From Thermoguttaceae bacterium (GTDB taxonomy: Bacteria > Planctomycetota > Planctomycetia > Pirellulales > Thermoguttaceae): a DNA stretch of 64,000 bases. Positions within the stretch are counted from its first letter, which is position 1; each line of letters starts with the position of its first letter. Location: the NCBI GenBank assembly GCA_017407125.1, contig JAFQXE010000025.1, forward strand, positions 326,581 to 390,580, read 5' to 3'. The notes under the pieces are model-generated. The model was given only the letters and a program-made list of their open reading frames with translations, had not been told where the DNA came from and searched no databases. Shown piece by piece: positions 17,948 through 27,037 of the stretch. Both the position numbers and the translations under genes were made by a program.

Positions 17948-19291
17948 TTAAACCTTGAATTTCTCAATGGCTTGCTCGAAAACCTGGTTGTGAACGAGCA
18001 TGATAATGAGATTCCCGGCTTTGATGGTGTAGTCGGCGTCTGGGGCGAGGACAAAGCCTTGGTCGTTAATCCCGGCAATGAGGCATTGCGGGGGCAAACC
18101 GAGGTTTCGAATCGTCTTGTTGCAGGCTTCCGACTCCGGAAGAACTTCAACTTCAAGAACTTCGATGTCTGACTGGTTGGCAAGCTGGGTTCTCATGAGA
18201 ATGGCGCCAGAGTTGAGAAGTCCGCGAATTCTGCTTGCCATAACGGTTCTGGGGCTGACGACGCGGTCGATTCCCAGCTTTTTGACAATCGCAGCGTAGT
18301 CAGGGCGAGAAACGACGGCAAACGCCTGTTTTGCGCCTAATTCTTTAGCTTCGACGGCGCCCATGATGTTGTTTTCGTCGTCGCCGGTGCAGGCGATAAA
18401 GGAGTCGACGGTGTCGATATTATTCTCTTCCAGATCGCGTCGGCTGAGTCCATTGGCTTGAACCACGGAAACGGATTTAGAAAGATGTTTCGCCAAAAAT
18501 TCACAGCGCGCCTTGTCGCGTTCAAAGATAATAACTTCGAAATTGGCGTGTTCGAGAGCTTGAGCGATGTAATAGCCGGTTTCTCCGCCGCCCATAATCA
18601 TAACGCGTTCCGCTTTTGGAGCTTTGGCGTTAAAATACTTTTTGGATACGGAATTGATATCTTCCGCCGTTCCGGTAAGAGAAATGACGTCGTCCTTTTC
18701 AAAGGCGTCGTTAGCCGTCATGAGTCGGGCGGAGCCGTTTCGTTTGAGCAGCGCGACTCGAACTTTTGCCGGCAGACGAAGCTCTCTTAATGTAACGCCG
18801 ATAACGGGCGAGTTTTCTTCAATATGAATTTCCTGGACTTCCAGTTCGCCGCGGCTGACCAGATCCAAAACCTGAGACTGGGATCGGCGGACAAGGCGAA
18901 CCAGTTCCAGCGCAGTAAGCTGTTCCAGACTGACCAAACGGTCTATGTGAAAATAGTCGCGATAGTCGAATACGCCCAGATTGTTGATATAAGGCGAGTA
19001 AATTCTGGCGACGGTTCTTTTGGCGCCTCGGGACTTGGCGATTGACGCGGCAATTATGTTGATTTCTTCGATTCCTGTAACAGCCAGACACAAATCACAT
19101 GTCGCAACGCCGGCGGTAAACAGAATGCCAGGATCTGCGGCAGAACCAATAATAACCTTAACGTCCAGTTCTTTTAAGCGTTCTGCCCGCTGTGGGTTGT
19201 TTTCAACAACTGTAATGCTGTGATAACCGTTGCAAAGCGTTTCCGCGATTGCGTATCCGACAGAGCCGCCGCCCAGAATTGTGATTTGCAT
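17948..19291 (-). CDS. trkA: Trk-type K+ uptake regulatory subunit (two RCK modules)
   Basis: A 447-residue cytoplasmic NAD(H)-binding regulator with the usual TrkA arrangement RCK_N-RCK_C-RCK_N-RCK_C. The first Rossmann motif is 'ITILGGGSVGYAIAE' at residue 3, with the NAD-binding acid at the end of strand 2 ('ITVVENN'). The second is 'VMIMGGGETGYYIAQ' near residue 230. RCK_C blocks are 'VIGVTLRELRLP' and 'CNKTIRNLGLPPQC'. It would gate a TrkH/KtrB-type potassium channel, which is not in this window. It lies 12 bp downstream of a 59-aa membrane protein gene, suggesting an operon with it. Confidence 0.94.
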   Translation of the reverse strand: MQITILGGGSVGYAIAETLCNGYHSITVVENNPQRAERLKELDVKVIIGSAADPGILFTAGVATCDLCLAVTGIEEINIIAASIAKSRGAKRTVARIYSPYINNLGVFDYRDYFHIDRLVSLEQLTALELVRLVRRSQSQVLDLVSRGELEVQEIHIEENSPVIGVTLRELRLPAKVRVALLKRNGSARLMTANDAFEKDDVISLTGTAEDINSVSKKYFNAKAPKAERVMIMGGGETGYYIAQALEHANFEVIIFERDKARCEFLAKHLSKSVSVVQANGLSRRDLEENNIDTVDSFIACTGDDENNIMGAVEAKELGAKQAFAVVSRPDYAAIVKKLGIDRVVSPRTVMASRIRGLLNSGAILMRTQLANQSDIEVLEVEVLPESEACNKTIRNLGLPPQCLIAGINDQGFVLAPDADYTIKAGNLIIMLVHNQVFEQAIEKFKV

Positions 19292-19303
19292 TTGTACTGT
19301 CCT

Positions 19304-19483
19304 TTAACAACCAAAACAAGCCCAAAATATCAGCAGAGATACAAGCAAAAACATGAATATGCTCAGGCTGATTCTCAATCCCTGTCGAATTATACTCTTG
19401 ACGTCCTCGCAGCGCGTCCCGGCATAAATAAAGCTTATGCCTAAAGTCAAGGGAATCAGGTGGAGATAGTAAACGATGTCCAT
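19304..19483 (-). CDS. Small membrane protein upstream of trkA
   Basis: A 59-codon gene. It begins MDIVYYLHLIPLTLGISFIY, then has a charged stretch (AGTRCEDVKSIIRQGLR) and a second hydrophobic helix (IFMFLLVSLLIFWACFG). Two membrane segments joined by a cytoplasmic-type basic loop are predicted. It ends 12 bp before the trkA ATG on the same strand. The close spacing and the sensible topology argue for a real gene, perhaps modulating the Trk system. No function is known; I recall similar small proteins in other Planctomycetes only tentatively. Confidence 0.68.
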   Translation of the reverse strand: MDIVYYLHLIPLTLGISFIYAGTRCEDVKSIIRQGLRISLSIFMFLLVSLLIFWACFGC

Positions 19484-19519
19484 GGTGGTATGTTGAGTGT
19501 TGTGAATTGTTAGTTGCGA

Positions 19520-19592
19520 GGCGGCGAGGCGCCGCTCCCAGTCCGCGCTTCCGCGCGATAATCAAAAATCGCTCCCGTTGGTCGCTTTGATT
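19520..19592 (+). repeat. GC-rich 'GGCGAGGCGCCGCTCCCAG' module
   Basis: It consists of GCGGCGAGGCGCCGCTCCCAG, then CCGCGCTTCCGCGCG, a short spacer and CGCTCCCGTTGGTCGCTTTGATTA (read in blocks). Close copies are at 31288-31363, 31548-31653 and 44834-44905, with an inverted one at 5621-5690. It lies between two genes transcribed on the minus strand and is followed by 'actgcctactgcctgctgcc' short tandem repeats at about 19600-19622 that code for the C-terminus of the next gene. Confidence 0.75.
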
Positions 19593-19599
19593 AATTTTA

Positions 19600-20241
19600 C
19601 TACTGCCTACTGCCTGCTGCCTTCTTTTTCTTCTTGTCTTCTGTTTCGATAACGATTCCGCCGGCGGCGTCGAAGACGACCAGCAGGTTAAGCAGCCCGG
19701 CGATCGTGGTAAACAGCGTTCCGAGTTCGAAATCTTTATTGAGCGATTTCCGGATTTGGTGGAATGTGTAGTTGTACTTGCTGTTCTGTTCCGCCAGACT
19801 CTCAGCGCTGAGGTTAGCGTACTCCAGTTTCCCGTGGTTGTTGACCACGTATCGCGAGGAAATCGGCGGAGCCATAAACCCATAGAGCAACGGATCTTCG
19901 CCGTTTTTGGCTCGCTTCGACTGAATCAAGGCGGGCAGGGCGGGCGCGCCGATGCACACCTGTCCGAGGAAATAAAACCGATGGTCGTCAGACGTCCATT
20001 TCCAGTACATCGCTCGACCCCAGCCGACGTCTCCGCTGCTGAGAACCAGTCCGTAGATGAACAGCCCTAAAACGCAGACGCAAAAGACGATTCCTTTGCC
20101 GATGCGTCCCTGATAAAAATGCCCGGCTCCGGGCAAAACAAACGTCAAAAGCGCCGCCAAAAACGGATTTTTCAAGTCGATTTCTGGCTGTTCGACGCTT
20201 GGCGTTGAAGTTGTATTCGTAGTTGAATTAGTGTCGTCCAT
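19600..20241 (-). CDS. Uncharacterised membrane protein (DUF6677/TM2-like)
   Basis: A 213-residue protein. After a Thr/Ser/Asn-rich head it has 'NPFLAALLTFVLPGAGHFYQGR', which resembles the TM2-like helix/turn of Planctomycete membrane proteins that I associate with DUF6677. A second helix follows ('IVFCVCVLGLFIYGLVLSS'). A third lies near residues 75-95, and the C-terminal helix (~175-195, 'LFTTIAGLLNLLVVFDAAGG') ends in a lysine-rich tail (EDKKKKKAAGSRQ). That tail is encoded by an intergenic-type short repeat ('actgcctactgcctgctgcc'). The function is unknown. It lies upstream of the small membrane protein and trkA on the same strand. Confidence 0.75.
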   Translation of the reverse strand: MDDTNSTTNTTSTPSVEQPEIDLKNPFLAALLTFVLPGAGHFYQGRIGKGIVFCVCVLGLFIYGLVLSSGDVGWGRAMYWKWTSDDHRFYFLGQVCIGAPALPALIQSKRAKNGEDPLLYGFMAPPISSRYVVNNHGKLEYANLSAESLAEQNSKYNYTFHQIRKSLNKDFELGTLFTTIAGLLNLLVVFDAAGGIVIETEDKKKKKAAGSRQ

Positions 20242-20488
20242 ATTGAATTATATTGGCGAGTTGTTGATAGCTAGGAATCGTCTCCGAAGCCGTTCCTTGC
20301 TTGAATACGTCAATAAAATATTATAAACTAAATCGGGAATTTACGCAAGGGGAGACGGGAGAGGGGGGGAAATCAAATACGAGGATATGCTTCCGGGGGG
20401 CGGGTATTACCCGCCTATTTATCGCGGACAATGTCCGCTCCCCAGAGTCTAATTCTGTCATTTTTTTGATAAATTTTTGTTCTCTGCC

Positions 20489-20516
20489 TTGACAGAAAAA
20501 ATAAAAAAGCTAAAAT
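20489..20516 (+). promoter_or_regulatory. trp operon promoter
   Basis: An exact TTGACA -35 and a TAAAAT -10 are separated by 16 bp in an A-rich spacer. Transcription would start near 20523, just ahead of the T-box-like leader and about 440 nt before trpE. The 20242-20488 gap upstream holds small hairpins ('ggcgggtattacccgcc', 'gcggacaatgtccgc') and no gene. Confidence 0.78.
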
Positions 20517-20522
20517 ACGATA

Positions 20523-20765
20523 CATAAACCGTTGAGGCGGGAGTAAAGGCAATCAATGATTCTACAGAGAGTCCGCGCAGCTGAGATGCGGGTGAAATAC
20601 AGGTTGTCAAATGGGCCGCTGAGGGCGCTGTCAAATGCACCGGTTTCCGATGCAGAGTATTCAGCGACGCCAGGCACGCGTTAGTTGTCGGGGATATGTT
20701 GGTATCTTGCATTGCTCGAAGCGATTTTCGCTCCGTGCGTCAAACCGTATTTTTTGACGGGAATT
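20523..20765 (+). promoter_or_regulatory. T-box leader with UGG (Trp) specifier upstream of trpE
   Basis: Stem I landmarks occur in the canonical order: GGGAGTAAAGG (20529-20539 region, K-turn/GAGTA), then ACAGAGAGTCCGCGCAGCTGAG (AG-bulge and apical GCTG loop, about 20574-20585) and its closing ATGCGGG. Next comes AAATGGGCCGCTGAG (20610-20622), where TGG sits at the specifier position before the conserved xCCxCTGAG. Farther on, ATGTTGGTATCTTGC (20695-20710) occupies the place of the T-box/antiterminator (AGGGTGGNACCGCG) but is degenerate. A CGTCAAA/TTTGACG hairpin and a T6 run follow (20738-20759). This would let uncharged tRNA-Trp turn on the trp genes. T-boxes are known mainly from Firmicutes, Actinobacteria and Chloroflexi. 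Confidence 0.72.
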
Positions 20766-20963
20766 TCTCTTCGGAGGGGTTCCGTAAAAATAGCGGTTGT
20801 TGAAAGAATAGATTGGCGATTTATTCAATCCATGTCAAGATACAGCAAGTATTCTGTCATGGACGTTTTTATTTTAAACGGCTCTTTTGCGCCGTTTGAC
20901 AAGTCGTCATTCGTCTGGCGGAATACTGTCCCATAATGGAATTGTTATTTTGAAAGGCGTATG

Positions 20964-22463
20964 ATGAAAATTCTTCCGACTTTAGAAACCGTCAAACAGT
21001 ACGCGCAAACCGGTCAGTACGACGTCGTCCCGGTTTACTGCGAGATTCTGTCCGACTTTTGCACGCCCATTGAGGCTTTGAGAGTTCTCAAAAACGTTTC
21101 CAATCACTGCTATTTGTTGGAGTCGGCGGCGGCAAACGAGAAATGGGGACGGTATACGTTTTTGGGGTTTGATCCGAAACTGGTAATCACCTGTTCCCAT
21201 ACTCAAATGCAGATCAAAGGCGCTCTCAAGCCAGGCGAATCCGGTCTTGGCGCCGGCGAGCAGAGGACTGTTAGAACGTCCAACCCGGAAGCGGAGATTC
21301 GCAAAGTTCTCTCCGCCTATCGAAGCCCGAAGGTCGAAGGGCTGCCGTCGTTTACCGGGGGAATGGTCGGCTATTTCGCCTACGACTATTTGTTCTATTC
21401 CGAGCCGACGGCGAAACGGGAAGTCGAAGACGTCGAGAAGTTCAACGACGTTGACCTGATGCTCTTTGACAAGGTTATCGCGTTCGACAACTTCCGTCAA
21501 AAGCTCATTCTGATTGTCAACATGCCCTTGAACGACGTCACGGCGGGATACGCTCAGGCGGAAAAAGAACTCAACGAACTTGTCAATCTTCTCAAGACGG
21601 GCAAGAAATGGGAGATTCCCGAAAGCCGCGTTACCAGTCCTGTAACGGCTCTGTTTGACAAACAGCGGTACTGCGACATGGTTCGCAAAGCGCAGAAGCA
21701 CATCTACGAAGGCGATATTTTCCAGATCGTTCTGTCCAATTGCCTCAGCATGGACTTTGAAGGCAGTCTGCTCAACGCGTACCGTTACCTGAGAACGATC
21801 AACCCGTCGCCGTACATGTTTTATCTGTCGGGCACCGACGTTGAAATTGCGGGGGCGTCCCCGGAAACGCTCGTCAAACTTCAGGACGGCGTTCTGTACA
21901 CGTTCCCCCTGGCGGGAACGCGTCCGCGCGGGAAAACGGACGAGGAAGACAAGCTGCTGGAAGAGCAGCTTCTTGCCGACGAAAAGGAGTTGGCAGAACA
22001 CAACATGCTGGTCGATCTCGGGCGCAACGACCTGGGCAAGATCAGCAAATTCGGCACGGTGGAAGTCGAAAAGCTGCATTCCATCGAGCGGTACTCGCAC
22101 GTTATGCACATCGGATCAACCGTTCGGGGCGAGATTCAGGACAAATACGACGCTCTGGACGCCGTCGGCGCGGTCTTGCCGGCGGGAACGCTTTCCGGCG
22201 CGCCGAAAATTCGCGCCTGTCAGCTTATCGGCGAACTCGAACAGAGCAAACGCGGCATCTACGGCGGCGCAATCGGGTACATCGACTTTACCGGCTCCAT
22301 GGACGTCTGCATTTCGATTCGAATCGCGTTTAAGAAGAACGGCAAGGCGTTTGTTCGCAGCGGCGCTGGCATTGTCGCCGACTCCGTCCCGGAAAAAGAA
22401 TATCAGGAATGCGTCAATAAAGCCGCGGCGATTGTTGACGCGTTGAATAACTGTAATTTATAG
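20964..22463 (+). CDS. trpE: Anthranilate synthase component I
   Basis: A 500-residue enzyme converting chorismate to anthranilate with TrpG. The C-terminal chorismate-binding domain is intact: 'PSPYMFYL', 'GASPETLVKL', 'PLAGTRPRG', 'ELAEHNMLVDLGRND', 'LPAGTLSGAPK' and 'YGGAIGYID'. The N-terminal 'LLES' element near residue 50 matches the site used for tryptophan feedback inhibition. Two adjacent ATGs exist (20961, 20964). The second has the better spacing (6 nt) from GAAAGG at 20952. It is the first gene of the trpEGDCFBA cluster, placed behind the T-box-like leader. Confidence 0.96.
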   Translation: MKILPTLETVKQYAQTGQYDVVPVYCEILSDFCTPIEALRVLKNVSNHCYLLESAAANEKWGRYTFLGFDPKLVITCSHTQMQIKGALKPGESGLGAGEQRTVRTSNPEAEIRKVLSAYRSPKVEGLPSFTGGMVGYFAYDYLFYSEPTAKREVEDVEKFNDVDLMLFDKVIAFDNFRQKLILIVNMPLNDVTAGYAQAEKELNELVNLLKTGKKWEIPESRVTSPVTALFDKQRYCDMVRKAQKHIYEGDIFQIVLSNCLSMDFEGSLLNAYRYLRTINPSPYMFYLSGTDVEIAGASPETLVKLQDGVLYTFPLAGTRPRGKTDEEDKLLEEQLLADEKELAEHNMLVDLGRNDLGKISKFGTVEVEKLHSIERYSHVMHIGSTVRGEIQDKYDALDAVGAVLPAGTLSGAPKIRACQLIGELEQSKRGIYGGAIGYIDFTGSMDVCISIRIAFKKNGKAFVRSGAGIVADSVPEKEYQECVNKAAAIVDALNNCNL

Positions 22464-22477
22464 ATAGCAGAGAAGAT

Positions 22478-22593
22478 TGGAAGGCGGTAACGGAGTGAGT
22501 GAAACGAACGAAGTTACGCTTCCATCGAAGCTTGTTCGCCTAACGGCGAAAGCGTAATTCCGCTCCCGATGGTCGCTCCATTACCGCCTTCCA
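22478..22593 (+). repeat. ~115-bp element with GGAAGGCGGTAA terminal inverted repeats, full copy 1
   Basis: It begins TGGAAGGCGGTAACGGAGTG and ends TTACCGCCTTCCA, with an internal 'ttcgcctaacggcgaa' hairpin and 'gcgtaattccgctcccg'. The reverse complement of 34618-34728 matches it over nearly the whole length. It fills the trpE-trpG gap. It resembles a REP/MITE-type palindromic element; no ORF is present. Confidence 0.85.
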
Positions 22594-22612
22594 TTAATTG
22601 CAACTTGACCCC

Positions 22613-23197
22613 ATGATATTACTCATCGACAACTACGACAGTTTTTCCTATAACCTGTATCAGTATATTGGAGAACTCACACCGGACATCCGCGTCATTC
22701 GCAACGACGAAATGACGATAGAGGAAATTCGGGCGCTGAACCCGGAACGAATCGTGATTTCGCCCGGTCCGGGGCGTCCGGAGAACGCGGGGATAATTTG
22801 TCAGCTGACGCAAAGCGTGTCACAGACGATTCCGACCTTGGGCGTATGCCTGGGACATCAGGCGATCTGCATGTCGTACGGTGGGGTTGTAACATACGCG
22901 CCGCGGCTGATGCACGGAAAGCAGTCGGTTGTAACGCTCGACAGGAACTGTCCGCTGTTCAAAGACGTGGACGAGCAGACGCCGGTCGCCCGATACCATT
23001 CTCTTGCCGTGGACGTCAAAACCGTACCCGCGTGCTTGAAAATAACGGCGATGGCGAACGACGACGGGTCTGTCATGGCGGTTGAGCATGTTCAGTACCC
23101 GATTTTTGGCGTTCAGTTTCATCCGGAATCCATTTTGACCCCCTTTGGCAAAAAGATGCTGGAGAATTTCCTTCATTTCAAACCGAACCATGATTAA
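22613..23197 (+). CDS. trpG: Anthranilate synthase component II (glutamine amidotransferase)
   Basis: A 194-residue class I glutamine amidotransferase supplying ammonia to TrpE. It has '[14 protein letters not shown]' at the N-terminus, 'VISPGPGRP', the nucleophile in 'GVCLGHQAI' (Cys ~80) and the catalytic His/Glu in 'GVQFHPESI' (~170). ATG 22613 is preferred to an upstream in-frame TTG. The gene could also serve as pabA, since no second copy is seen here. It overlaps trpD by 8 bases (ATG 23190 lies before the TAA at 23195), implying translational coupling. Confidence 0.94.
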   Translation: MILLIDNYDSFSYNLYQYIGELTPDIRVIRNDEMTIEEIRALNPERIVISPGPGRPENAGIICQLTQSVSQTIPTLGVCLGHQAICMSYGGVVTYAPRLMHGKQSVVTLDRNCPLFKDVDEQTPVARYHSLAVDVKTVPACLKITAMANDDGSVMAVEHVQYPIFGVQFHPESILTPFGKKMLENFLHFKPNHD

Positions 23198-24200
23198 AGA
23201 AGCCCTGATTAAAATCGTCAACAAAGAAGATTTGACGTACGACGAAGCCTACGCCGTCATGACGGAAATCATGACCGGTCAGACGACGCCCACGCAAAAC
23301 GCGGCGTTTTTAGCGGCTCTGTCAACCAAAAGCTCCAAGACGGAAACGATTGACGAGATCGTTGGCTGCGCTGCCGCGATGCGCGCTCAGGCGGTTGCCT
23401 TTCCGTCGTCGCTTGACCTGATTGACATTGTCGGCACCGGCGGGGACGGGTCAAACAGCTTTAACATCTCCACGACGGCGTCTTTGATTTGCGCCGCCGG
23501 CGGAGTGAAAGTCGCCAAACACGGCAACCGGGCAGCGTCGTCAAAATGCGGAACGGCTGACTGTCTGGAGGCGTTGGGCGTGAATATCGAGCTGACCCCG
23601 GAGCAGGCGCTGGCGGCTCTGGAACAGACGGGGTTCTGCTTCTTTTTCGCTCAGAAGTATCACCCGTCGATGAAATACGTCGGCGCGATTCGCAAAGAGC
23701 TGGGGTTCAGAACCGTGTTCAACATCCTTGGCCCGCTGACCAATCCGGCAAGACCGAAATGGCAGCTGCTGGGCGTTTACGACGAATCGCTGGTAGAACT
23801 GCTGGCTCACGTCCTGCAAGACCTCGGCGTCGAACGCGGCATGGTCGTCTACGGACAAAACCGCATGGACGAGATTTCCCTTTGCGCGCCAACGACGGTC
23901 GTTGAATTCGATTCGTCTATGGTTACACGATACGAAATCGCACCGGAACAGTTTGGACTGTCACGCTGTCTCCCGATTGACCTGCAGGGCGGGACGCCGG
24001 AAGAAAACGCTCAAACCGTTCGGGATATCCTGTCCGGACGTTTGCGCGGCGCCAAGCGCGACGCAGCAGCTCTCAACGCGGCGGCGGGACTGTATATCGC
24101 CGGCAAGGCTGGCTCGTTACAAGACGGCTTGACGTTAGCGAATCAGATTATCGATTCCGGTCAGGCGGAAGCGATGTTGAACAAATTAGCAGGAAGTTAA
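23190..24200 (+). CDS. trpD: Anthranilate phosphoribosyltransferase
   Basis: A 336-residue enzyme transferring phosphoribose from PRPP to anthranilate. The PRPP site is '[18 protein letters not shown]' (~residue 78); '[15 protein letters not shown]' (~105) and 'NILGPLTNP' (~165) are further family blocks. ATG 23190 matches the family N-terminus ([19 protein letters not shown]). The gene overlaps the end of trpG. It is followed by a short-tandem-repeat hairpin before trpC. Confidence 0.96.
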   Translation: MIKEALIKIVNKEDLTYDEAYAVMTEIMTGQTTPTQNAAFLAALSTKSSKTETIDEIVGCAAAMRAQAVAFPSSLDLIDIVGTGGDGSNSFNISTTASLICAAGGVKVAKHGNRAASSKCGTADCLEALGVNIELTPEQALAALEQTGFCFFFAQKYHPSMKYVGAIRKELGFRTVFNILGPLTNPARPKWQLLGVYDESLVELLAHVLQDLGVERGMVVYGQNRMDEISLCAPTTVVEFDSSMVTRYEIAPEQFGLSRCLPIDLQGGTPEENAQTVRDILSGRLRGAKRDAAALNAAAGLYIAGKAGSLQDGLTLANQIIDSGQAEAMLNKLAGS

Positions 24201-24296
24201 GAAGTTGTAAGTGGTAAGTGGTAAGGACGCAAGCGCTCCTCTTACTAACTTCTTACTACTAACCACTTACCACTAACTACTAACCACTTAATTTAA
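24199..24296 (+). repeat. Short-tandem-repeat hairpin (gtaagtg/cacttac arms)
   Basis: The left arm 'gttgtaagtggtaagtggtaag' is made of iterated 7-8-mers and pairs with right-arm blocks such as 'accacttaccact'. The centre is 'gacgcaagcgctcc'. It lies between trpD and trpC. The same architecture with different arm sequence occurs at 32663, 37873, 39483 and 43738. Confidence 0.85.
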
Positions 24297-24298
24297 CC

Positions 24299-25081
24299 AT
24301 GAACATTTTAGAACAACTGGCTCAATCGGCTCGGCAGCGGGTGGAACAGTACAAGGCGAAGGTTTCCCTTGAGACAATTCGCGCTCAGGCAGAATCGCTT
24401 TCCAAGGGGGAGTTTCGCTTTGAACAGGCTCTGAGCAAGCCGGGGATGTCGTTTATTTGCGAATGTAAAAAGGCGTCGCCATCCAAGGGCGTTATTGCGG
24501 AATCGTTCCCGTACGTGGAAATTGCGATGGAGTACGAAGACGCCGGCGCGGACTGCATTTCCGTTTTAACGGAGCCGACTCGGTTTCTCGGTCAGGACGA
24601 GTTCCTGGAGGACATCGTCAATTCGGTTTCAATCCCCTGTCTGCGGAAAGATTTCACCGTTGACGAGTACATGATTTATCAGGCGAAAACGCTCGGCGCG
24701 GAAGCGGTTCTGCTCATCTGCGCGCTGCTGGACGAATCGACGCTGCGCCGTTACAGAGAACTTTGCGATTCTCTGGGTCTTTCCGCTTTGGTGGAAGCGC
24801 ACGACGAACGGGAGATCGAATCAGCGCTCAACGCCGGCGCCAGAATCGTGGGCGTCAACAACCGGAACCTGAAAGACTTCACCGTTGAAGTTGACAACTC
24901 CCGCCGCGTTCGGACGCTGGTTCCCGACGGCGTTTTGTTCGTCTCGGAAAGCGGGATTAAAACGCCCCAGGACGTCAAGGCGTTGGCGGACGCCGGCGCA
25001 GACGCTGTGTTAATCGGGGAAACGCTCATGCGCTCACCCGACAAGAAAGCCGCCCTTGCTGAACTGAAAGGACTCCTGTGA
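24299..25081 (+). CDS. trpC: Indole-3-glycerol phosphate synthase
   Basis: A 260-residue TIM-barrel enzyme of usual family length that closes the indole ring of CdRP. Catalytic and binding blocks are present: 'CECKKASPSKGVI' (~55), 'SVLTEPTRFLGQ' (~90), 'LRKDFTVDEYMI' (~115), 'VGVNNRNLKDF' (~185), 'VSESGIK' (~217) and 'GADAVLIGETLMRS' (~238). It overlaps trpF by 4 bases (GTGA), so the two should be translationally coupled. Confidence 0.96.
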   Translation: MNILEQLAQSARQRVEQYKAKVSLETIRAQAESLSKGEFRFEQALSKPGMSFICECKKASPSKGVIAESFPYVEIAMEYEDAGADCISVLTEPTRFLGQDEFLEDIVNSVSIPCLRKDFTVDEYMIYQAKTLGAEAVLLICALLDESTLRRYRELCDSLGLSALVEAHDEREIESALNAGARIVGVNNRNLKDFTVEVDNSRRVRTLVPDGVLFVSESGIKTPQDVKALADAGADAVLIGETLMRSPDKKAALAELKGLL

Positions 25082-25683
25082 CAAAGATCAAACTTTGCGG
25101 AATGACTCGCCTGTGCGACATCGACGCAGTCAACGAACTGCGCCCGGAATACGTCGGGTTCGTATTCGCTCCCGGCAGCAAACGGCGCGTTACGCCTGAC
25201 CAGGCGGCGGAACTGTCCGCGCATTTAACAGACGGCGTCGCGCCCGTTGGCGTGTTTGTCAACGAGCCGATTGAAAACGTCTGCCGCTTGACCGATTCCG
25301 GCGTTATCGACGTCGTTCAGCTCCACGGCTCGGAAGACGAGGCGTATATATCCCGCCTTCGCGAACGATTCCACGGCGTTGTCATTCAGGCGTTTAAAAT
25401 CCGGTCGGAAGAGGACGTCTTCAAGGCGAACCGTTCCTCCGCCGACTTTATTCTGCTGGATTCCGGCGCAGGAACGGGGCAGCCGTTTGATCGCGACTTG
25501 ATTTCCAGCGTTACTCGAGACTTTTTCCTCGCCGGCGGGCTGTCGTCTGATGACGTTCAGTCCGCAATTCGCCGCTGGCGTCCCTACGCTGTCGACGTCA
25601 GCTCCGCCATCGAAACCAACGGCGTGAAAGACAAAGATAAGATGAAGGCTTTCGTTGAAAAAGTAAGAGCTGCTAGCTGTTAG
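25078..25683 (+). CDS. trpF: Phosphoribosylanthranilate isomerase
   Basis: A 201-residue TIM-barrel isomerase. The catalytic Cys is in 'IKLCGMTRLCD' (residue ~6) and the catalytic Asp in 'FILLDSGAGTGQPFD' (~125). 'VGVFVNEP' and 'VQLHG' are further family blocks, and 'LAGGLSSDDV' forms the phosphate site. Translation starts at GTG 25078, overlapping the trpC stop codon. The last codons run into an intergenic-type repeat ('gctgctagctgttagccgttagc'). Confidence 0.94.
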   Translation: MTKIKLCGMTRLCDIDAVNELRPEYVGFVFAPGSKRRVTPDQAAELSAHLTDGVAPVGVFVNEPIENVCRLTDSGVIDVVQLHGSEDEAYISRLRERFHGVVIQAFKIRSEEDVFKANRSSADFILLDSGAGTGQPFDRDLISSVTRDFFLAGGLSSDDVQSAIRRWRPYAVDVSSAIETNGVKDKDKMKAFVEKVRAASC

Positions 25684-25759
25684 CCGTTAGCTATTAGCTT
25701 TTAGAACTGGTAACAATAAGCTAATAGCTAGTAGCTAGAAGCTAACAGCTTCTCAAGAT
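25673..25759 (+). repeat. Short-tandem-repeat hairpin (ttagct / agctaa arms)
   Basis: Iterated 'gttagcy/attagct' units are answered by 'aagctaatagctagtagctag' reverse-complement units around a short centre. It overlaps the trpF stop codon and ends shortly before trpB. A shorter relative is at 29798-29852. Confidence 0.8.
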
Positions 25760-25786
25760 TTATAACCCAAACATTAATATCACACC

Positions 25787-26977
25787 ATGACAAATCCCAA
25801 CGGACGATTCGGAACTTTCGGCGGTCAGTACATGCCGGAAACGCTTATGAACGCTGTTATCGAACTGGAACAGGCGTATAACCGTTACAAAAACGACGAG
25901 CAGTTCAATGCGGAACTGACGCAGCTGTTTAACGACTACGCAGGGCGTCCTTCTCGCCTGTACTTTGCGGAGAAGCTGACGCGCAAGCTCGGCGGGGCGA
26001 AAATTTACCTCAAGCGGGAAGACCTCAACCATACCGGCTCGCACAAAATCAACAACGTGCTCGGACAGGCTCTGCTGGCAAAGAAGATGGGCAAAACCCG
26101 CCTCATTGCGGAAACCGGCGCGGGTCAGCACGGCGTCGCCACCGCTACCGCCGCGGCTTTGCTGGATATGGAATGCGTCGTCTTTATGGGCGAAGAGGAC
26201 ACGAAACGTCAGGCGCTCAACGTCTATCGAATGGAACTGCTCGGATCGAAAGTCGTTCCGGTCATGACGGGAACGCGAACGCTCAAAGACGCCGTTTCCG
26301 AAGCCATGAGAGAATGGACGTCCCGCATCGTTGACACGCATTACTGCCTCGGGTCTGTGATGGGGCCGCACCCGTTCCCGACAATCGTCCGGGACTTTCA
26401 GGCGGTGATTTCTCGAGAAATCAAACAGCAGCTGGCGGAGCTGGAAGGACGTCTGCCCGACGCCGTTGTCGCCTGCGTTGGCGGCGGGTCGAACGCGATT
26501 GGCTCGTTCTATCATTTTATCAACGAACCGACGGTTGAACTTATCGGCTGCGAAGCCGCCGGGCGGGGTATCGACACCAAAGAAACCGCCGCGACTGTCA
26601 ACACCGGGCGGGTGGGCATTTTCCACGGAATGAAATCGCTGTTCTGTCAGGACGAGTACGGGCAGATCGCTCCCGTTTACTCCATTTCCGCCGGGCTGGA
26701 CTATCCCGGAATCGGGCCGGAACACGCCTGGCTTCATTCAACCGGTCGGGCGAAATACGTCCCTGTTACAGACGACGAAGCGGTCGACGCCTTCGAACTG
26801 CTTTCCAAAACGGAAGGGATTATTCCTGCAATCGAGTCCGCTCACGCCGTTGCGTACGCCGCGAAAATTATCCCGAATATGAGTTCCGACAAGATTGTCG
26901 TTATTACCATTTCTGGCAGAGGCGACAAGGACTGCGCGTCGATCGCCCGATACCGCGGCGTTCAGATTGACGAGTAG
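25787..26977 (+). CDS. trpB: Tryptophan synthase beta chain
   Basis: A 396-residue PLP enzyme of typical TrpB1 length, joining indole and serine. The PLP-lysine lies in '[15 protein letters not shown]' (~residue 85). The catalytic Glu is in '[13 protein letters not shown]' (~107). The phosphate loop is '[12 protein letters not shown]' (~230), and the monovalent-cation/C-terminal block is 'ISGRGDKDC' (~380). It would complex with TrpA, encoded 60 bp downstream. No SD is obvious before the ATG. Confidence 0.97.
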   Translation: MTNPNGRFGTFGGQYMPETLMNAVIELEQAYNRYKNDEQFNAELTQLFNDYAGRPSRLYFAEKLTRKLGGAKIYLKREDLNHTGSHKINNVLGQALLAKKMGKTRLIAETGAGQHGVATATAAALLDMECVVFMGEEDTKRQALNVYRMELLGSKVVPVMTGTRTLKDAVSEAMREWTSRIVDTHYCLGSVMGPHPFPTIVRDFQAVISREIKQQLAELEGRLPDAVVACVGGGSNAIGSFYHFINEPTVELIGCEAAGRGIDTKETAATVNTGRVGIFHGMKSLFCQDEYGQIAPVYSISAGLDYPGIGPEHAWLHSTGRAKYVPVTDDEAVDAFELLSKTEGIIPAIESAHAVAYAAKIIPNMSSDKIVVITISGRGDKDCASIARYRGVQIDE

Positions 26978-27037
26978 CGCGCTTGAGCAGTTGTAACAAT
27001 TTGAAACACACAGCCAACTATCCCATACAGAAATATC

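Noticed and set aside
20982..22109. A 375-codon antisense frame opposite trpE
   Set aside because: It is a shadow of trpE, with random composition and no start context.
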